From contig CALNZV010000007.1 of the NCBI GenBank assembly GCA_942491115.1, positions 744,001 to 808,000 on the forward strand: a DNA stretch of 64,000 nucleotides, read 5' to 3'. Positions within the stretch are counted from its first letter, which is position 1, and each line of letters begins with the position of its first letter. Shown here piece after piece: positions 50,333-58,739 of this stretch. The notes under the pieces are model-generated. The model searched no databases and had not been told where the DNA came from. It saw only the letters and a list, made by a program, of their open reading frames with translations. The DNA comes from CALNZV01 sp942491115 (GTDB lineage Bacteria > Desulfobacterota > Desulfobacteria > Desulfobacterales > UBA5852). The translations under genes and the position numbers were made by a program.

Positions 50333-51568
50333 TCACGGATAGACCGGGTAGCGACGACAGAGCGCCCTCACTGCGTCTCGGACGGTTCGGATCCCGTCCC
50401 GGTCCTCCGGTGCGGACAGCACCCGGTGGCAGTGGCCGGCCACGGCATCCATGACCTCGGAGCCCATCCCCCTCGTGCTGAGGGCCGCCGTACCCAGGCG
50501 GATGCCGCTGACGGCTCCGGGTGTTTCCGCATCCCGGGGAACCGTATTGCGATTGACCATGATCCCGGCCTCCTCGAGTCGCTTCTCCGCCTTGTCCCCG
50601 CTCAATCCGGTCCGTGACAGGTCGACAAGAACCTGGTGGTTGTCGGTCCCGCCGGTAACGATCCGATAGCCTCTTGCATCCAGAGTTTCGGATAGCCGGC
50701 GGGCGTTAGCGATGGTTCGCTGCTGGATCTCGACAAACGCCGGTGTCGCCGCCAGTTTGAACACCATGGCCTTGGCCGCGATGGCGCTGACGGGGCTGGT
50801 GCCCTGTGATCCTGGGAATACGGCTCGATCGATGCGCTTCCCGTATCGCTCCCTCGCCAGAATCACACCGCCCCGGCCCCCCATCATGGTTTTATACCCC
50901 GTAAAGGTCACAAAATCGCTGTGGGGAACCGGACTGGGGATGAGTCCGGCCGCCACAAGCCCTGCAATATGGGCCATGTCGACCAGAAAATAGGCGGAGA
51001 CGCTGTCGGCAATCGCCGCCAGTTTCCCGTAGTCGATCAACCGGGGATAGGCGCTGGCCCCGGCGACGATCATCCGGGGCTTGAACCCCTGGGCCTGGGC
51101 CTCGATGTCGTCATAATCGATGCGCTCGGTTTCCGGATTGAGGCCATAGTGCTCGAAGTGGAAGCATTTGCTGGTTATCGATGCCCGATGCCCGTGGGAC
51201 AGATGCCCCCCGTGGGGCAGGCTCATGGACAGGATCCGATCCCCTACTTTCAGCACTGAGAAATAGACTGCCAGGTTGGCCGAGGTTCCGCTGTGGGGCT
51301 GGACGTTGACATGGTCGGCCCCGAAGAGACTTCTTGCCCGCGAGACGGCCAGGGCTTCGACCCTATCCGCATAAACGCAGCCCGCGTGGAATCGATGGCC
51401 CGGGTACCCCTCAATGGTTTTGGTATTGAAGACGGAGCCCAAGGCCTCCATGATGGACAGGGGCGGGTGGTTCTCCGCAGCAATCAGGTCCAGGGTGTCT
51501 TCGATTCTGGCGCCCTCTTTGTCGATAAGGGATGCCATCTCCGGGTCGTCGATGGGCAGGTACCGCAT
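50333..51568 (-). CDS. Divergent serine hydroxymethyltransferase (glyA-like)
   Basis: 411 residues from ATG at 51568. Overall SHMT fold and motifs: LIAAENHPPLSIMEALGSVFNTKTIEGYPGHRF, NVQPHSGTSANLAVY, MSLPHGGHLSHG, VDMAHIAGLVAAGLIPSPV, and PLP lysine 226 in FTGYKTMMGGRGG. Several residues that are nearly invariant in true SHMT differ: Tyr55 and Tyr65 (E. coli numbers) are Thr51 and His61, and the His before the lysine is Tyr225. Glu53 (Glu57) and the PLP contacts are kept. It may therefore be a specialised paralogue acting on another beta-hydroxy amino acid. No folate-pathway gene is adjacent. Confidence 0.75.
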   Translation of the reverse strand: MRYLPIDDPEMASLIDKEGARIEDTLDLIAAENHPPLSIMEALGSVFNTKTIEGYPGHRFHAGCVYADRVEALAVSRARSLFGADHVNVQPHSGTSANLAVYFSVLKVGDRILSMSLPHGGHLSHGHRASITSKCFHFEHYGLNPETERIDYDDIEAQAQGFKPRMIVAGASAYPRLIDYGKLAAIADSVSAYFLVDMAHIAGLVAAGLIPSPVPHSDFVTFTGYKTMMGGRGGVILARERYGKRIDRAVFPGSQGTSPVSAIAAKAMVFKLAATPAFVEIQQRTIANARRLSETLDARGYRIVTGGTDNHQVLVDLSRTGLSGDKAEKRLEEAGIMVNRNTVPRDAETPGAVSGIRLGTAALSTRGMGSEVMDAVAGHCHRVLSAPEDRDGIRTVRDAVRALCRRYPVYP

Positions 51569-51698
51569 GGGGAATCGCTCCACAGTCCTTTTCGTGTAGC
51601 AGCCGGGGCCGTCAGGGCAGCCGATCCTTCTGCTCCAATGGGTCTGGTCGACGTCGACGGTAAGGGGGTCCGGTCTGGTTCCCCGATGCCGGGGATGG

Positions 51699-52232
51699 TC
51701 AGACGCCCTTGGCTCCGCCCCCGAAGACCGTAAACACAATGATGAGAATCAACGCCTGGATCACCCAGCCAATCAGGCAGACGCCAACCGCCCTGAGGGT
51801 GCTTTGGTAGTCTAAGGCCTGCCTGACGCCGATCACCATGGCGGCCAGCATCCAAATGCCGGCCACGGAAAAGACGAGGGTGCCCAGGCCGGGAATAATG
51901 CCGGCCACGCGAATCAATCCGGGTGCGCTCGAAAAACCGATGGTGCGAAGCAGTTCTCCGTGGTCTGCATGGGTGTCCGCCTCGGGCAAAACCCTCGTTC
52001 CAATAAAAAAGGTGAGATAGGCCCAGACGTACCAGCCAACGAGGGCGGCGACCGTCCCGAATAGGATGCCCCCGACGCCGCCGGTGCCGATACTGCCAAT
52101 CCCGGCGGCGACACTTGAAAGAAGCACCACGGTCATGGCTTGCATGGTCGCGCCCTTGTCGGCTTCAACCTCTTCGTAGAGACCCACATCCAACTTCGCA
52201 GCGCGAATCATCCGATTCTTGAAATCACTCAT
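51699..52232 (-). CDS. Yip1-family membrane protein
   Basis: 177 residues with five hydrophobic helices after a short amphipathic start (NRMIRAAKLDVGLYEEVEADKGATMQAMTVVLLSSVAAGIG). The order FGTVAALVGWYVWAYLTFFIGTRVLPEADTHADHGELLRTIGFSSAPGLIRVAGIIP matches Yip1-domain proteins. A good Shine-Dalgarno (GAGGAGG) precedes the ATG. Function unknown; probably inner membrane. Stands 130 nt upstream of the SHMT-like gene, same strand. Confidence 0.82.
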   Translation of the reverse strand: MSDFKNRMIRAAKLDVGLYEEVEADKGATMQAMTVVLLSSVAAGIGSIGTGGVGGILFGTVAALVGWYVWAYLTFFIGTRVLPEADTHADHGELLRTIGFSSAPGLIRVAGIIPGLGTLVFSVAGIWMLAAMVIGVRQALDYQSTLRAVGVCLIGWVIQALILIIVFTVFGGGAKGV

Positions 52233-53086
52233 GTTAGCCTCCTCGGTGGCATTTTCTCTCCTGGCTGACCGCTCGGCAACACCAAATGATAGGCGGTACT
52301 TCCGCTAGCCTGAGAGACAAAACGGTATCGAACCTTGATGACCAGCAACCAGCTTCTGAGCGCCTTTCCGGTCACCACGCGAGCCGAAAGCAATCGGCAC
52401 TCTCGGTTCGAGACGAAAAATCACCTTAAATCGAGTCTGCTGAAGATTAAGAAGAATAGCAAGCGTGCCAGACAAATCAATCGAAATCATTTGGAAATAG
52501 GCAGCAGATGCGGCTATGGAATAGCCGATCCACCGGAGGTGGCCTCGGATACGTCAGCCCCGTCACAGTGAAATAGGGGCACTGACGCCTGTATCGGAAA
52601 GGGAATGGTGAGAGATGCGAAATTGGTCTCCCCGCCCCGCCTCACATCATCTGGCGTTAACTCCGCATTCTTTTCCGATGTATCTCCGTTCAATGATACA
52701 GGTGCAGAATCGGTCGATCACAAACACCTTACCACCGACATCTCCAAAGGCAGATATCGAGGCGATAGATGACCATTCGCCGTCGGACATCGGTATGGTC
52801 TCTTCAACTGATAGCGTTCCGTCCCGCTTGATAAACTCATTTACCTTAAAGTGGAAGGGGGCAGGGACGTGTTGAGGGAAGATATCTCAGTCGGTCTTTC
52901 CCTTGATGGGTATCCGGGGAGTATAGAAGAAGAGTTCATCCTGCCGATTCACAAGGATGTCTTTAAAGGCCAAACCTTTCCGAAATATCGACGCCGAGGG
53001 GTGAGGAAACGATTTCTCTTGGCTTGCCACGGAACAAAGGACCCATTGGACACTGTGGGGAAAAACTCCCCCTCTATTGGCACCAC
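52233..53086 (-). other. Lower-GC stretch with coding remnants, no intact gene assigned
   Basis: About 850 bases between the Yip1 gene and the PEP-CTERM gene terminator. Base composition is visibly more AT-rich than the rest of the window. Short frames on both strands (for example 52335-52571 plus and 52305-52490 minus) have no family resemblance or ribosome sites. The only stretch that reads like protein is on the minus strand at 52647-53030 (separate entry). Confidence 0.5.
52647..53030 (-). pseudogene. Possible interrupted coding sequence
   Basis: A minus-strand frame from GTG 53030 to TGA 52647 encodes plausible protein on both sides of an internal TGA at 52889-52887. Upstream it reads AFKDILVNRQDELFFYTPRIPIKGKTD; downstream it includes VNEFIKRDGTLSVEETIPMSDGEW and GKVFVIDRFCTCIIERRYIG. 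Amino-acid composition looks natural, and no GGU-loop hairpin follows the TGA, so selenocysteine is unlikely. I recognise no family. It may be a decayed gene, or chance; confidence is low. Confidence 0.3.
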
Positions 53087-53090
53087 AAAA

Positions 53091-53125
53091 AGCGGTCTTG
53101 CCGATTCTAATCAGACAAAACCGCT
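53091..53125 (-). terminator. Rho-independent terminator of the PEP-CTERM gene
   Basis: In the minus-strand transcript, AGCGGTTTTG pairs with CAAGACCGCT (one G-U) and is followed by UUUUU (53091-53087). It lies 27 nt after the stop of the gene at 53152-53862, making that gene monocistronic. Confidence 0.75.
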
Positions 53126-53151
53126 CCCCGGTATGGACCTATTTTGTATCG

Positions 53152-53862
53152 TTATCTGTTCAGGAATCGTTGGCGGCGGGCAGCAATGGTGGCGCCAAAG
53201 AGCCCGCTGGTCATGAGCCAGATGCCGCTGGGGATGGGAACGGGATTGGTGGTGGCGGATAGATCGGCGATCTCGTCCGCCGTGAAGGCCTGGTCATTGA
53301 ATGTGATGCCGCCGATCAGGCCAGAGTAATACCAGCTGGCATTGACCTGGCCGTCGGTGCCGTCCGCGATGAGTGACCAGCCGTTATTCCCACCTAAACC
53401 GTTGTGGCCCGTGTGGCTCGGAATGGTTGAAAAGGAGAGGCTCTGAGTCTTTGCCAGTCCACCATCGTAATAGAGGCTAAAAGACCCTTCGTCAAAAACG
53501 TAGGCCACGTTGTGCCATTCGTTGGCCGCCGTGGCATTCGACAGCCAAACGCCGGCCGAATTGGCCCATGCACCAACGGTAACGCTGCCGGCGTCAAGAA
53601 AGATATTCAGGCCATTGTATCGCCCACCTTCTTCGTAGATCATCTGCTGGGTGTCCACATCGCCCGTATTGAACCAGAAAGAAGCCGTCCGGTAGGTCAG
53701 ACTTGTGTCCAGGTCGCTGTCGTTTACCGATGTCATCGAAGTTCCGTCGAAAGCGTATATGGCGGTGTCGTCGATACCGGTAAGATCAATTGGGGCAGCC
53801 GAGGCCGTGCCAAAGCAAAGGGCCGTCAGGGTGAATAACAGTGCGGTCAGTCTCGGTGGCAT
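53152..53862 (-). CDS. LamG-like secreted protein with PEP-CTERM-type sorting tail
   Basis: 236 residues. Signal peptide 1-23 (ending ASAA). The body (about 25-205) reads as a concanavalin/LamG-like beta sandwich: TYRTASFWFNTGDVDTQQMIYEEGGRYNGLNIFLDAGSVTVGAW, EWHNVAYVFDEGSFSLYYDG, GLIGGITFNDQAFTADEIADL. The C-terminus is a tripartite sorting signal, NPVPIPSGIWLMTSGLFG then a membrane stretch and a basic RRQRF cluster, of the VPxPxxxWL variety of PEP-CTERM. Such proteins are processed by an exosortase and exported with exopolysaccharide. No exosortase is in the window. It has its own sigma-54 promoter and terminator. Confidence 0.85.
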   Translation of the reverse strand: MPPRLTALLFTLTALCFGTASAAPIDLTGIDDTAIYAFDGTSMTSVNDSDLDTSLTYRTASFWFNTGDVDTQQMIYEEGGRYNGLNIFLDAGSVTVGAWANSAGVWLSNATAANEWHNVAYVFDEGSFSLYYDGGLAKTQSLSFSTIPSHTGHNGLGGNNGWSLIADGTDGQVNASWYYSGLIGGITFNDQAFTADEIADLSATTNPVPIPSGIWLMTSGLFGATIAARRQRFLNR

Positions 53863-53932
53863 GATAAATCCCGTCTTTCTTGCTGGCGGTGTCGGAACCG
53901 GTGAACTGCGGATCGATTACCATAATAAATAC

Positions 53933-53948
53933 AGCAAATGACGTGCCA
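53933..53948 (-). promoter_or_regulatory. Sigma-54 (RpoN) promoter of the PEP-CTERM gene
   Basis: The minus strand reads TGGCACGTCATTTGCT from 53948 to 53933, matching the -24/-12 consensus TGGCACGNNNNTTGCW at every fixed position. Transcription would begin near 53921, giving a leader of about 60 nt. PEP-CTERM protein genes are known to be driven by RpoN with the PrsK/PrsR pair in some proteobacteria, so the fit is biologically sensible. Confidence 0.82.
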
Positions 53949-54079
53949 CCAAATGGCAATAAAAAGAACGCCTCGTTCATTTTTCTATACATACAAGGAT
54001 TATCTGTCGATTTACTATCTTTGTTGGTAACAATCAGTCGGTACCGGCAGGGGAAATCAACCGGGTCACACCACTATCC

Positions 54080-54117
54080 TGCCGTCTTTTGTCATTCGGA
54101 ACTGACAAAAAACGGCA
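54080..54117. repeat. Inverted repeat, candidate enhancer-binding site
   Basis: TGCCGTCTTTTGTCA (54080-54094) and TGACAAAAAACGGCA (54103-54117) are inverted copies with a single mismatch, around an 8-base centre. The repeat sits about 135-170 bp upstream of the sigma-54 promoter, the usual place for an activator site. It could instead be a terminator of the AttH-like gene (ending at 54188), though it has no GC-rich stem or U-tract. Confidence 0.6.
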
Positions 54118-54187
54118 GCATTTGACAACATCACGCATCGAGGCCTGTCTACCATGAGATGGTTCAATCGCCGAAGACGGCAAGTCT

Positions 54188-55444
54188 TCATAGGGGAGCC
54201 TCGAATCCTTTGCCGGTCCTTCCGGTCATCTCTAGGTATCCATTTCCGTCGACCGGGGCGCCCTTTCGGGTTCCGGTCACCGAAACGCTTCCCTCCCAAT
54301 AAGTAACGCCGGTGGTCTCATCGGTCTCCATCTCCTGGTCTGGGAAGGCGGCGGTCAACTCGAGATGAAGGTCCAGGGGATGCAGAACGAGGGTCCAGCC
54401 GATCGGATAGACGGCCTCGGATCGAGGGCTTTCCCAGCGGGTCCCTGGGGTCACGGTAAAATCCTCCCGGCTCAGCCCCATGGCGTTTCCGTCTCCATCC
54501 ACAAACGTGCCGCTGGAGGCGGTACTCAGCCCTCCTTCCTCCCGGCGAAGGAGAAAAACCATGACATCGGTGCCGTCGGAGAGTTGAAGGCTGAACCAGT
54601 CCCAACCGACAAGCCCTGGCTCCAGATAGGCGCTGGAAAATTCCTGGTCCATCCATCCCAATCCTCTGACCGGTATGGATTCCCCCCGCAGAACGATGTG
54701 TCCGCTCACAGCAAGCCGGGTGAAGGAATAATAGCAACTCGCCCTCTCCGGTGTGGATCCCTTCCGGCTGTAGCCTTCATCCCCGTGGAGGACCAAGGGC
54801 TTTTCCGGCACCAGATTAAGACGGTAGCTGAAATCCGCTCCCACGGCCTGAAGCCGGTGGCCACGGGAATCGATCTGTGCCTCCCAGTCTCGGAGACGGA
54901 TCCGGGTGATCCCATCCTGTTGAATCGCTCCGGCCAGCAGGTCTATCCCCCTGGCCATGGTGTCCGCCGTGTAATGGATCCGCTCCCCGATATCGGAGAC
55001 GGCGGCATGACCGATATAGACCTGGTTAGTCCGCCATTTGGAGCGAACCCCGCCGGTCGTTCCCCCCTTTTCCGTATCCGGGGTCAACTGCCGCCTGAAA
55101 ACGGTGAACTGGAAGCCGAATCGACGGCCGTCCGCCGCTGCCAGATTCCCCGTATAATACCACCATTCGGTCTGGTAGCCCAGGTGGGGTCCGTGATCCT
55201 CCGGAAAGGACAAGTGGCAGGGGCCGGTGATGGCCCGGAAGGCGCCCTCCCCGCCCCAAACCTCGGCAGCAGCCAGAGCCGCCAGGCAACACCCCAGACC
55301 GATGACGGTATAGAGAATGGAGGGTCGTCGAAAAGGGGTAGCGATGGGCAGCCGATGGCCGGGAAGGACCGACCCTGGAAAACGAAAGAGGCGCTCGGCC
55401 ACTGACCGGTCCGAATCATTGCGTTTTGCACGAAACGGGACCAT
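54188..55444 (-). CDS. AttH/CrtC-like lipocalin-domain protein
   Basis: 418 residues from ATG at 55444 (AAAGGA ten bases upstream); a TTG at 55462 is less likely. A membrane anchor or signal lies at about 42-62 (ILYTVIGLGCCLAALAAAEVWG). The body has LGYQTEWWYYTGNLAAADGRRFGFQFTVFRRQL, the hallmark of CrtC/AttH proteins, then VRGLGWMDQEFSSAYL and WDWFSLQLSDGTDVMVFLLR. Two lipocalin-like halves form the fold. AttH accompanies the AttEFG ABC transporter in many bacteria; the ligand is probably lipid-like. It starts 20 nt after the permease gene. Confidence 0.88.
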   Translation of the reverse strand: MVPFRAKRNDSDRSVAERLFRFPGSVLPGHRLPIATPFRRPSILYTVIGLGCCLAALAAAEVWGGEGAFRAITGPCHLSFPEDHGPHLGYQTEWWYYTGNLAAADGRRFGFQFTVFRRQLTPDTEKGGTTGGVRSKWRTNQVYIGHAAVSDIGERIHYTADTMARGIDLLAGAIQQDGITRIRLRDWEAQIDSRGHRLQAVGADFSYRLNLVPEKPLVLHGDEGYSRKGSTPERASCYYSFTRLAVSGHIVLRGESIPVRGLGWMDQEFSSAYLEPGLVGWDWFSLQLSDGTDVMVFLLRREEGGLSTASSGTFVDGDGNAMGLSREDFTVTPGTRWESPRSEAVYPIGWTLVLHPLDLHLELTAAFPDQEMETDETTGVTYWEGSVSVTGTRKGAPVDGNGYLEMTGRTGKGFEAPL

Positions 55445-55464
55445 CTCAAACCGTCCTTTCAACC

Positions 55465-58044
55465 CTATCCATCACGGAGCAAGATTGCCGGCGGGTGCCG
55501 GAAGGCCACCCCGACCGCAGGCAGGGCCGCCGCCAGAGCGGTTATCAGAATCAAGGGCAACGAAAGGATCAGCCCGCCCCAGTCGACGCTGTAGAGAAAC
55601 GTCCAGCCGAAGGACTGCCGGTTGATGACAAACACCAAGAGGGTGGAGAGGATGAACCCGCAGACGAGACCCGCGATTTCACCGAATGTGACCATGAAAA
55701 TCGTTTCCCATAGGATAATCCGCCTGACCTGTCCGCCGCTTCCCCCCACCGCCAGTATGGTGTTGAATTGCCGGATTCGTTCCAAGACCAGCACCGTCAT
55801 GGTGGTGGTAATCCCCAAGGCGGCAACGGAAAGAGCGATCAGGAGCAGAACCCCGGTCACCGCAAAGGTTTCGTCAAAAATCTTCAGCACGGCCGACCGG
55901 AGGGCCCGACCGTTCATCATGTCGAACCGGTCGCCGAACCGTTCCAGGATACGGCCCTTGAGCCGATCCACGGCGGCGTCGGAATCCCCCTCGGATGAAT
56001 CGAAGAAGAAGCGCACCCCGCCCCATGGAAGCCCTCCGAAGGCGGATTCCAGGCCCTGGAGAGAGGCGAAGACCACCCCGCCCCGTGTCCGGTAGTCCCT
56101 GACCACCCCCAAGACGGGCACCGACAATTCGACCCCGTCCACTACCGCCTCGAAGCGCCCCCCATAACCAATCCCGGTGCGGTTGGCGAATACCTCGGAC
56201 ACCACCACCCCTTCGCCTTTGAGATGAGCCGGCATCACCGCCTCCGGGTCCCCCTTCATCCAAATGAAGCGGCCGTTTCGATGGAAGGCCGCCAGATCCA
56301 GGAAGTCGATTTGATAGGGCGTGTCCCTGTGGGTCAGGGTAAATCGCCGGCTGGGGACGATATCCACGCCGATATCTTCAGCCAGTTGGGAAATGCCGGT
56401 CATCTCCGACGAGGAAAAGGGTTCCCAGAGTTGATTCACTTCGGCGTTTCGGGTGGTCAGGAAAAGATCCCCGCTGATGGTCTGGTGAACCCAGAGATCG
56501 ACAGTGGTTCTAAAACTGTGGATCATGATTACCAGGGCCGAGTAGAGGGCCACGGCCGTAATCAGGGCCCCCACGGATATAGCGGTTCTGGGTCCGGTAT
56601 CCCGGATATAACGGGCGGCCAACAATGCGGGTACCCCACCGAAGTTCCGAGACACCGGTGACATCAACTGTCCCAGCCACCGGATTCCCCAGGGGGCCAG
56701 GAGGGAAAAACCGCCAAAGAGCATCAGCATGCCCAGATACCCCGGAACCGGCACCCCCCCGATGCCGGGCATGGCAGACAAGGGTCCGACCATGGCGATG
56801 AGTCCCAGCCCGGAAAGAGCCAGACGCATCGGTGACGTCCGGCCCGTTGGGCTGTGGGCAGGAGGACTCATGGCCTCCATGGGGGACACCGACATGGCCC
56901 CTCTGGCCGGTTGGAGGGCCGCAAGAAGCGACACCCCCACCGTGACCACAAGGGAGAGAACCGCCTCCGATGGGCTCAAATCGGCGGCCTGGACCACGAC
57001 CCGAACAAAGAGGGTGCTGATGGTCTGACTGACACCGGCAAGCAGGTAACGAATCAGGATAGTGCCCAGTGGAATGGCAAGAATCCACCCGACAAGCCCG
57101 TAGAAAGCCCCTTCGGTCAGAAACAAAAAGAAGATACTCCGCCGGGATGCCCCAAGGGACCTGAGAACGGCGATTTCGCGCCGTCTGGAGGCGGCGTTAA
57201 GGGAAATCAAACTGTAAACCAGAAACATGCCCACGAAAAGCGAGGCGAAACCCAGCACCGACAGGTTGAGCTGATAGGCCCGGATCATGCCGCGCCCGCT
57301 CTCCCGGGCAGCCGATGCCCGGCTGACCCGGACGCCCGGGGGAAGGACGGCCGACAGATCGACGGAGCCGGTGCGGCCGGCGGTCCGAATATCCACCCGG
57401 TCGAGTCGGCCAATGGTCCCCGTGAACTCCTGGAAGGTCGCGATGTCGCAGATAGCGACCCGGCCGCCCTGGGCAAGCGCCAAGCCCTGGGCATCCAATG
57501 TTCCAAGAATGCGAAAGGATGCCGTCTGATGGGCATGGACCAGCCGAACGCTATCCCCTTTGCTCCAGGCCCTCTCCTCGGCCAGGTCCGGACCCACGAT
57601 CATGGTCAGGGGCTCGGCCATGAGAAGGGACCACAGTCCCTCCCCCGCCGACTCCCCCCCTTCCTCCGCCGCCCATGAGCGGAACTGCCGGTCCATTATG
57701 GGATCGATGCCGATCAACAGAAAAGACGGGGCGGACGGACTGTCCTCCCGGACGTAAACGCTCGAGAAGGCGGAGATCGCCTCGATTCCCGGGTGTTCCA
57801 GAAGCGGTCTGATGATCTCCTCTGGTACCCGCCCACCGGGACGGCTCGCCACCAAATCGGCGTCACCGGCCACCAGATCGACGCTGCGGGTGAAAGCATC
57901 CAGGGACGCCCGCACGGAAAGCCGCACACCGGTAAATACCGCCGCCCCTAAAGCAATCCCGACCAAAACGGCCACCGAACGAAGCCGGTGACGTGCGATG
58001 TGGCGGCAAGAGAACCGGTAGAACAGAATCAGAAACCGGATCAT
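55465..58044 (-). CDS. AttFG-like FtsX-family ABC permease
   Basis: 859 residues from ATG at 58044, which overlaps the ATPase stop (ATGA). An open frame continues upstream to 58410 but there it lies antisense-frame within the ATPase gene and is not used. Two FtsX repeats: the first ends with NAASRRREIAVLRSLGASRRSIFFLFLTEGAFYGLVGW (about 275-330), the second with LERIRQFNTILAVGGSGGQVRRIILWETIFMV (about 745-800); large periplasmic MacB-like domains lie between. This is the fused-permease form of AttEFGH/LolCE-like exporters. Confidence 0.9.
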   Translation of the reverse strand: MIRFLILFYRFSCRHIARHRLRSVAVLVGIALGAAVFTGVRLSVRASLDAFTRSVDLVAGDADLVASRPGGRVPEEIIRPLLEHPGIEAISAFSSVYVREDSPSAPSFLLIGIDPIMDRQFRSWAAEEGGESAGEGLWSLLMAEPLTMIVGPDLAEERAWSKGDSVRLVHAHQTASFRILGTLDAQGLALAQGGRVAICDIATFQEFTGTIGRLDRVDIRTAGRTGSVDLSAVLPPGVRVSRASAARESGRGMIRAYQLNLSVLGFASLFVGMFLVYSLISLNAASRRREIAVLRSLGASRRSIFFLFLTEGAFYGLVGWILAIPLGTILIRYLLAGVSQTISTLFVRVVVQAADLSPSEAVLSLVVTVGVSLLAALQPARGAMSVSPMEAMSPPAHSPTGRTSPMRLALSGLGLIAMVGPLSAMPGIGGVPVPGYLGMLMLFGGFSLLAPWGIRWLGQLMSPVSRNFGGVPALLAARYIRDTGPRTAISVGALITAVALYSALVIMIHSFRTTVDLWVHQTISGDLFLTTRNAEVNQLWEPFSSSEMTGISQLAEDIGVDIVPSRRFTLTHRDTPYQIDFLDLAAFHRNGRFIWMKGDPEAVMPAHLKGEGVVVSEVFANRTGIGYGGRFEAVVDGVELSVPVLGVVRDYRTRGGVVFASLQGLESAFGGLPWGGVRFFFDSSEGDSDAAVDRLKGRILERFGDRFDMMNGRALRSAVLKIFDETFAVTGVLLLIALSVAALGITTTMTVLVLERIRQFNTILAVGGSGGQVRRIILWETIFMVTFGEIAGLVCGFILSTLLVFVINRQSFGWTFLYSVDWGGLILSLPLILITALAAALPAVGVAFRHPPAILLRDG

Positions 58045-58739
58045 TGGCCCCATGGGTCGCCCTCGAGCTTTCCGTCCTTGAGGCACAGAATCTGGGTGGC
58101 CCATCGGTCCGCCTGATCGCTGTGGGTGGCGATGAGAACGGTTCGCCCCCGGGTTCGGTTGAGGTCGGCCAGAAGGTCCAACACCGCGCGACCGTTTCGG
58201 CTGTCGAGGTTCCCGGTGGGCTCGTCCGCAAGGATGATCTTGGGATCGTTGATGAGGGCTCTGGCGATGGCCGTTCGTTGCATTTCTCCACCGGAAAGCT
58301 GATACGGGCGGTGGTGGATTCGCTTGTCGATTCCCAGCCAGTCCATCAGAGGCCGCGCCTTCTCGAGGGTGTCGGTGGAGGGGACCCCGGCAAGTGAAGC
58401 CGGCAGGCAAACATTTTCAATCACCGACAGGGTGGGGAGGAGATTGAAGGACTGAAAAACGATCCCGATCACCTCCCGTCGGTACCGGGTGAGATCGGCT
58501 TCCGTGCTTCGGTTCAATGGGCTGCCGTCGACGGTAAGCTCTCCCCTGGTGGGTCGGTCGAGACCCGCCAGCAGGGAGAGGAGCGTACTCTTTCCCGAAC
58601 CGCTGACGCCCTTGAGCACCACGAAGGCTCCCGGCTCCACCTCGAAATCGATCCCTCCCAACCCCACCACTGTGGTATCCCCCAAGGCATAGATTCTCTC
58701 GAGGCGAACCGCGGAAATAAGGGGTGACGACGAGGTCAT
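58041..58739 (-). CDS. AttE-like ABC transporter ATPase
   Basis: 232 residues. Walker A GVSGSGKSTLLSLLAG, signature LSGGEMQRTAIARALINDPKIILADEPTGNLDS, switch ATHSD. IYALGDTTVVGLGGIDFEVEPGAFVVLKG is of the LolD/MacB group. It overlaps both its neighbours by 4 nt (ATGA), the HD gene upstream and the permease downstream, a strongly coupled operon. Confidence 0.92.
   Translation of the reverse strand: MTSSSPLISAVRLERIYALGDTTVVGLGGIDFEVEPGAFVVLKGVSGSGKSTLLSLLAGLDRPTRGELTVDGSPLNRSTEADLTRYRREVIGIVFQSFNLLPTLSVIENVCLPASLAGVPSTDTLEKARPLMDWLGIDKRIHHRPYQLSGGEMQRTAIARALINDPKIILADEPTGNLDSRNGRAVLDLLADLNRTRGRTVLIATHSDQADRWATQILCLKDGKLEGDPWGQ

Larger units (their letters stand above)
53863..54187 (-). other. 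Upstream regulatory region of the PEP-CTERM gene
   Basis: 325 AT-rich bases without a gene. They hold the sigma-54 promoter (53933-53948), a short hairpin TGCCA-TTTGG-TGGCA overlapping its -24 element, and the 15-bp-arm inverted repeat at 54080-54117 followed by a further TTGACAA near 54122. The arrangement is that of an enhancer-dependent promoter. Confidence 0.55.

Noticed and set aside
52305..52360. CTGAGA ... GAACCTTGATG pattern resembling part of a TPP riboswitch
   Set aside because: The 5' GGGG element and the rest of the core are missing and no thiamine gene lies downstream on that strand.
52887..52889. In-frame TGA on the minus strand as a third selenocysteine codon
   Set aside because: No stem-loop with a GGU loop within 30 nt downstream and no known family with Cys at this point; treated as possible pseudogene.
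58045..58410. N-terminal extension of the AttFG-like permease frame
   Set aside because: Lies within the ABC ATPase gene in another frame with no family similarity; the real ATG overlaps the ATPase stop.
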